Below, one piece after another: positions 62,196 through 64,000 of a DNA stretch of 64,000 nt. The stretch lies in the NCBI RefSeq assembly GCF_031177825.1, contig NZ_JAPSKE010000013.1, positions 62,001-126,000 of the forward strand. Reading direction: 5' to 3'. This DNA comes from Paenibacillus sp. GTDB taxonomy: Bacteria; Bacillota; Bacilli; Paenibacillales; YIM-B00363. The notes beneath the pieces are model-generated. The model was not told where the DNA came from and made no database searches. It worked only from the letters and a program-made list of their open reading frames with translations. The translations under genes and the position numbers were made by a program. Position 1 is the stretch's first letter; each line of letters begins with the position of its first letter.

Positions 62196-63974
62196 ATGAG
62201 CTTGTTGTTGGTCAAGCGAAGCATCTTTACGAAAATCTTACTCAGTTTATTGGTCGCCACGATCATCCCGTTCATCTTATCGAACTATATTTCCTATCAG
62301 ATTACGGGGAAGGCCATCAACGAACAGCTCGTCGAATTGAACCAAAATTCGATGGCGATTACGGCGGCCAGCCTCCATGAATATTTTCACGATCTGTCGC
62401 TGCTCGGTCTCGCCTATTACAGCGATCCTGCGCTGAACCGGATCTTGTCGTCCGAAGAGGTGCAAACTCCGGCGGAGTCCGTATACATCACCCAACAGCT
62501 GGAACGCATCTTCGCTAGATATATGGAGATCGGGTCCGTGTCCTATAAGAGCGCGTTAACGAACAAGCAGTTCAATATCGGTACCGACTATAGCACCCGA
62601 GTTCAAATTCCGGACTTCCGCGACTGGCGACTGTCCCGCCCTCATGAAGAGCTGAAGGGCGACTTTCAGGTGACCCGCGTCAACCAGGAGCGGAGGCTGC
62701 GCGTCAATCGGTATTTTCTCGACATCACCACGCGCAATACGATCGGACTCACGACGTTCGACGTACAGGCTACGCAAGTTCGCGAGCTGGTAAGCGCGTT
62801 GACGACGTCGCAAGTGAGCTCCATCTACGTGTTTATCCAGGACGACCTGCAGCTCTTGTACGCGCCTCCGGGCTCGAACGAGTCCGAATTGGACTGGGTC
62901 GACGACTTGCGCGAGCGATCCGCCGGTCGGGAAGGCGTTACGAAGGGCTCTCTTCTCAACCCCGAAGGCACGTATATTTACTACCGTGACGTATCGTACG
63001 ATCTGCCCGTCACGCTCGTGAAGTTCGTGCCCCAATCCGTCATCGACGAAGCAAGGTCCACGGCGCTCGGACGGTCGCTCGCGATCCAAATCGGGGCCGT
63101 CGTCCTCGTCGGCGCGATGGCCGCTTTCATCTCGTATTTCATCTTGCATCGGGTGGAACGGCTCCTGCAAAATATCAAGCGACTGCAGATGGGGGACTTC
63201 AAGCTCAAAGCCCCGAAGCGCAACCTCGCGCCGGACGAGTTGGATCTCTTAGAGGAACGCTTCCATGAGATGGCACTCGAGCTGGACCGGCTGTGGAACA
63301 AGCAATACCGTCATCAACTGGAACTGTCGCACGCGAGACTGAAAATGCTGCAGGCGCAAATCAATCCCCACTTCTTCTATAACACCCTGCAGTCCATCGG
63401 GACGCTGGCGATCAAGAACAATGCCAGAGAAGTCAGCGACCGATTGGCGGAATTCGGAGCGCTCTTCCGCTACAGCATGGATATCGATACGGAAGTCGTT
63501 TACTTGAAAGAAGAGCTGGATCATGTCGCGCATTATGCCTCGCTGCAGATGGGCCGCTTCAAAAATAAATTGACGTACGCCGTCTCTTGTCCCGAAGAAG
63601 CCTACGACATCCGGATGCCGAAGATGATCCTGCAGCCCCTAGTGGAAAACAGCATCGTGCACGGGTTGGAAAAAGGGACGGGCTACGGCGAAATTCAAGC
63701 GGACATCGAGCTGAACGACGCCGAGCTGCGCATACGCGTCATCGACAACGGCAAAGGCTTTACGCCGGAAGAGATCCAAGCGATCCGGCAGCGATACCTA
63801 AACCAAAACCCGAACCCGGCGGAGGAGCAGCGCGTCGGGATCGGCTTGACGAACGTATTGACGAGGCTGCAACTGTATTACGGCGATTCCTTCGACTGGG
63901 ACATTCGAAGCGAGCCTTACGTCCGGACGATCGTGACGTTATTCATTCCAAGAAACGGAGAGTCTTACCGATGA
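62196..63974 (+). CDS. Sensor histidine kinase (YesM type)
   Basis: A 592-residue kinase if started at ATG 62196; the AGGGAG RBS is only 3 bp from it and fits the in-frame TTG 62202 better (9 bp). The frame is open upstream to 62094. Membrane helices lie near residues 10-30 and 300-320, around an extracellular Cache-like sensor. HAMP, then the phospho-acceptor motif AQINPHFFYNTLQSIG, the N-box LVENSIVHGLEKGTG and VIDNGKGF follow. Its stop overlaps the next gene as ATGA. It faces the divergent ABC exporter operon across about 170 bp and may regulate it or genes to the right. Confidence 0.94.
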   Translation: MSLLLVKRSIFTKILLSLLVATIIPFILSNYISYQITGKAINEQLVELNQNSMAITAASLHEYFHDLSLLGLAYYSDPALNRILSSEEVQTPAESVYITQQLERIFARYMEIGSVSYKSALTNKQFNIGTDYSTRVQIPDFRDWRLSRPHEELKGDFQVTRVNQERRLRVNRYFLDITTRNTIGLTTFDVQATQVRELVSALTTSQVSSIYVFIQDDLQLLYAPPGSNESELDWVDDLRERSAGREGVTKGSLLNPEGTYIYYRDVSYDLPVTLVKFVPQSVIDEARSTALGRSLAIQIGAVVLVGAMAAFISYFILHRVERLLQNIKRLQMGDFKLKAPKRNLAPDELDLLEERFHEMALELDRLWNKQYRHQLELSHARLKMLQAQINPHFFYNTLQSIGTLAIKNNAREVSDRLAEFGALFRYSMDIDTEVVYLKEELDHVAHYASLQMGRFKNKLTYAVSCPEEAYDIRMPKMILQPLVENSIVHGLEKGTGYGEIQADIELNDAELRIRVIDNGKGFTPEEIQAIRQRYLNQNPNPAEEQRVGIGLTNVLTRLQLYYGDSFDWDIRSEPYVRTIVTLFIPRNGESYR

Positions 63975-64000
63975 AAGTGCTGATCGTGGATGATGAGGAG
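63971..64000 (+). CDS. Response regulator, N-terminus only (cut by window edge)
   Basis: ATG 63971 overlaps the kinase TGA stop, and the ten visible residues MKVLIVDDEE are the first strand and acidic pocket of a CheY-like receiver. By analogy with the pair at 34293-37617 it should be a YesN-type AraC response regulator. The gene order here is kinase first, the reverse of that pair. Confidence 0.85.
   Translation, partial: MKVLIVDDEE

Overview
The window looks like chromosome from a Paenibacillaceae-type Firmicute (Paenibacillus or Cohnella-like). I infer this from GC-rich genes separated by AT-rich intergenic DNA, strong AAGGAGG-type ribosome binding sites, lipoprotein signal peptides, several LplB/LplC-type sugar permease pairs with large solute-binding lipoproteins but no dedicated ATPase, and YesM/YesN-type two-component pairs. 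No rRNA, tRNA, prophage, transposase or CRISPR array was recognised.

Left part (1-28 kb). A DeoR regulator (cut by the window edge), a PfkB sugar-phosphate kinase, a class II aldolase and a ROK kinase form a minus-strand operon, divergent from a SIS-domain isomerase/deaminase; together they resemble an amino-sugar or tagatose-type catabolic module. An AlaX-type tRNA-editing protein follows. At 6.7-13.6 kb is an oligopeptide/dipeptide-type ABC importer with unusual parts: a fused double ATPase, two permeases with long extra N-terminal membrane regions, and a solute-binding lipoprotein whose sequence blocks appear circularly permuted. Transketolase and glucose-6-phosphate dehydrogenase overlap and diverge from a LysR regulator that is followed by an Fe/Mn superoxide dismutase. 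Then come a tandem DUF1259 pair, a LacI regulator divergent from an FAD oxidoreductase, a Gfo/Idh/MocA dehydrogenase, a MarR-ArsI organoarsenical pair with two matching operators, a MATE transporter and an AraC regulator.

Middle part (28-58 kb) is a carbohydrate-utilisation region. The first block has a permease pair, a binding lipoprotein and an intracellular alpha-galactosidase-like enzyme, divergent from a YesN/YesM pair, with a secreted alpha-galactosidase carrying two CBM35-like modules beside them. The second block is a glucuronoxylan-side-chain module: a membrane AraC sensor, two binding lipoproteins around one permease pair, a large GH2 enzyme, then GntR, UxuA, UxuB, a Nif3-like protein and a GH67 alpha-glucuronidase. 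Released (methyl)glucuronate would pass through fructuronate and mannonate to 2-keto-3-deoxygluconate; the isomerase UxaC and the KDG enzymes are not in the window.

Right part (58-64 kb). A Lin0512-family gene, a degenerate repeat region, then a small unannotated-looking gene for a 33-residue peptide with its own promoter, RBS and terminator. Next to it lies a translationally coupled operon of an ABC exporter with a cyclic-nucleotide-binding-like domain and two GNAT acetyltransferases. The window ends in a second YesM-type kinase overlapping the first codons of its response regulator.
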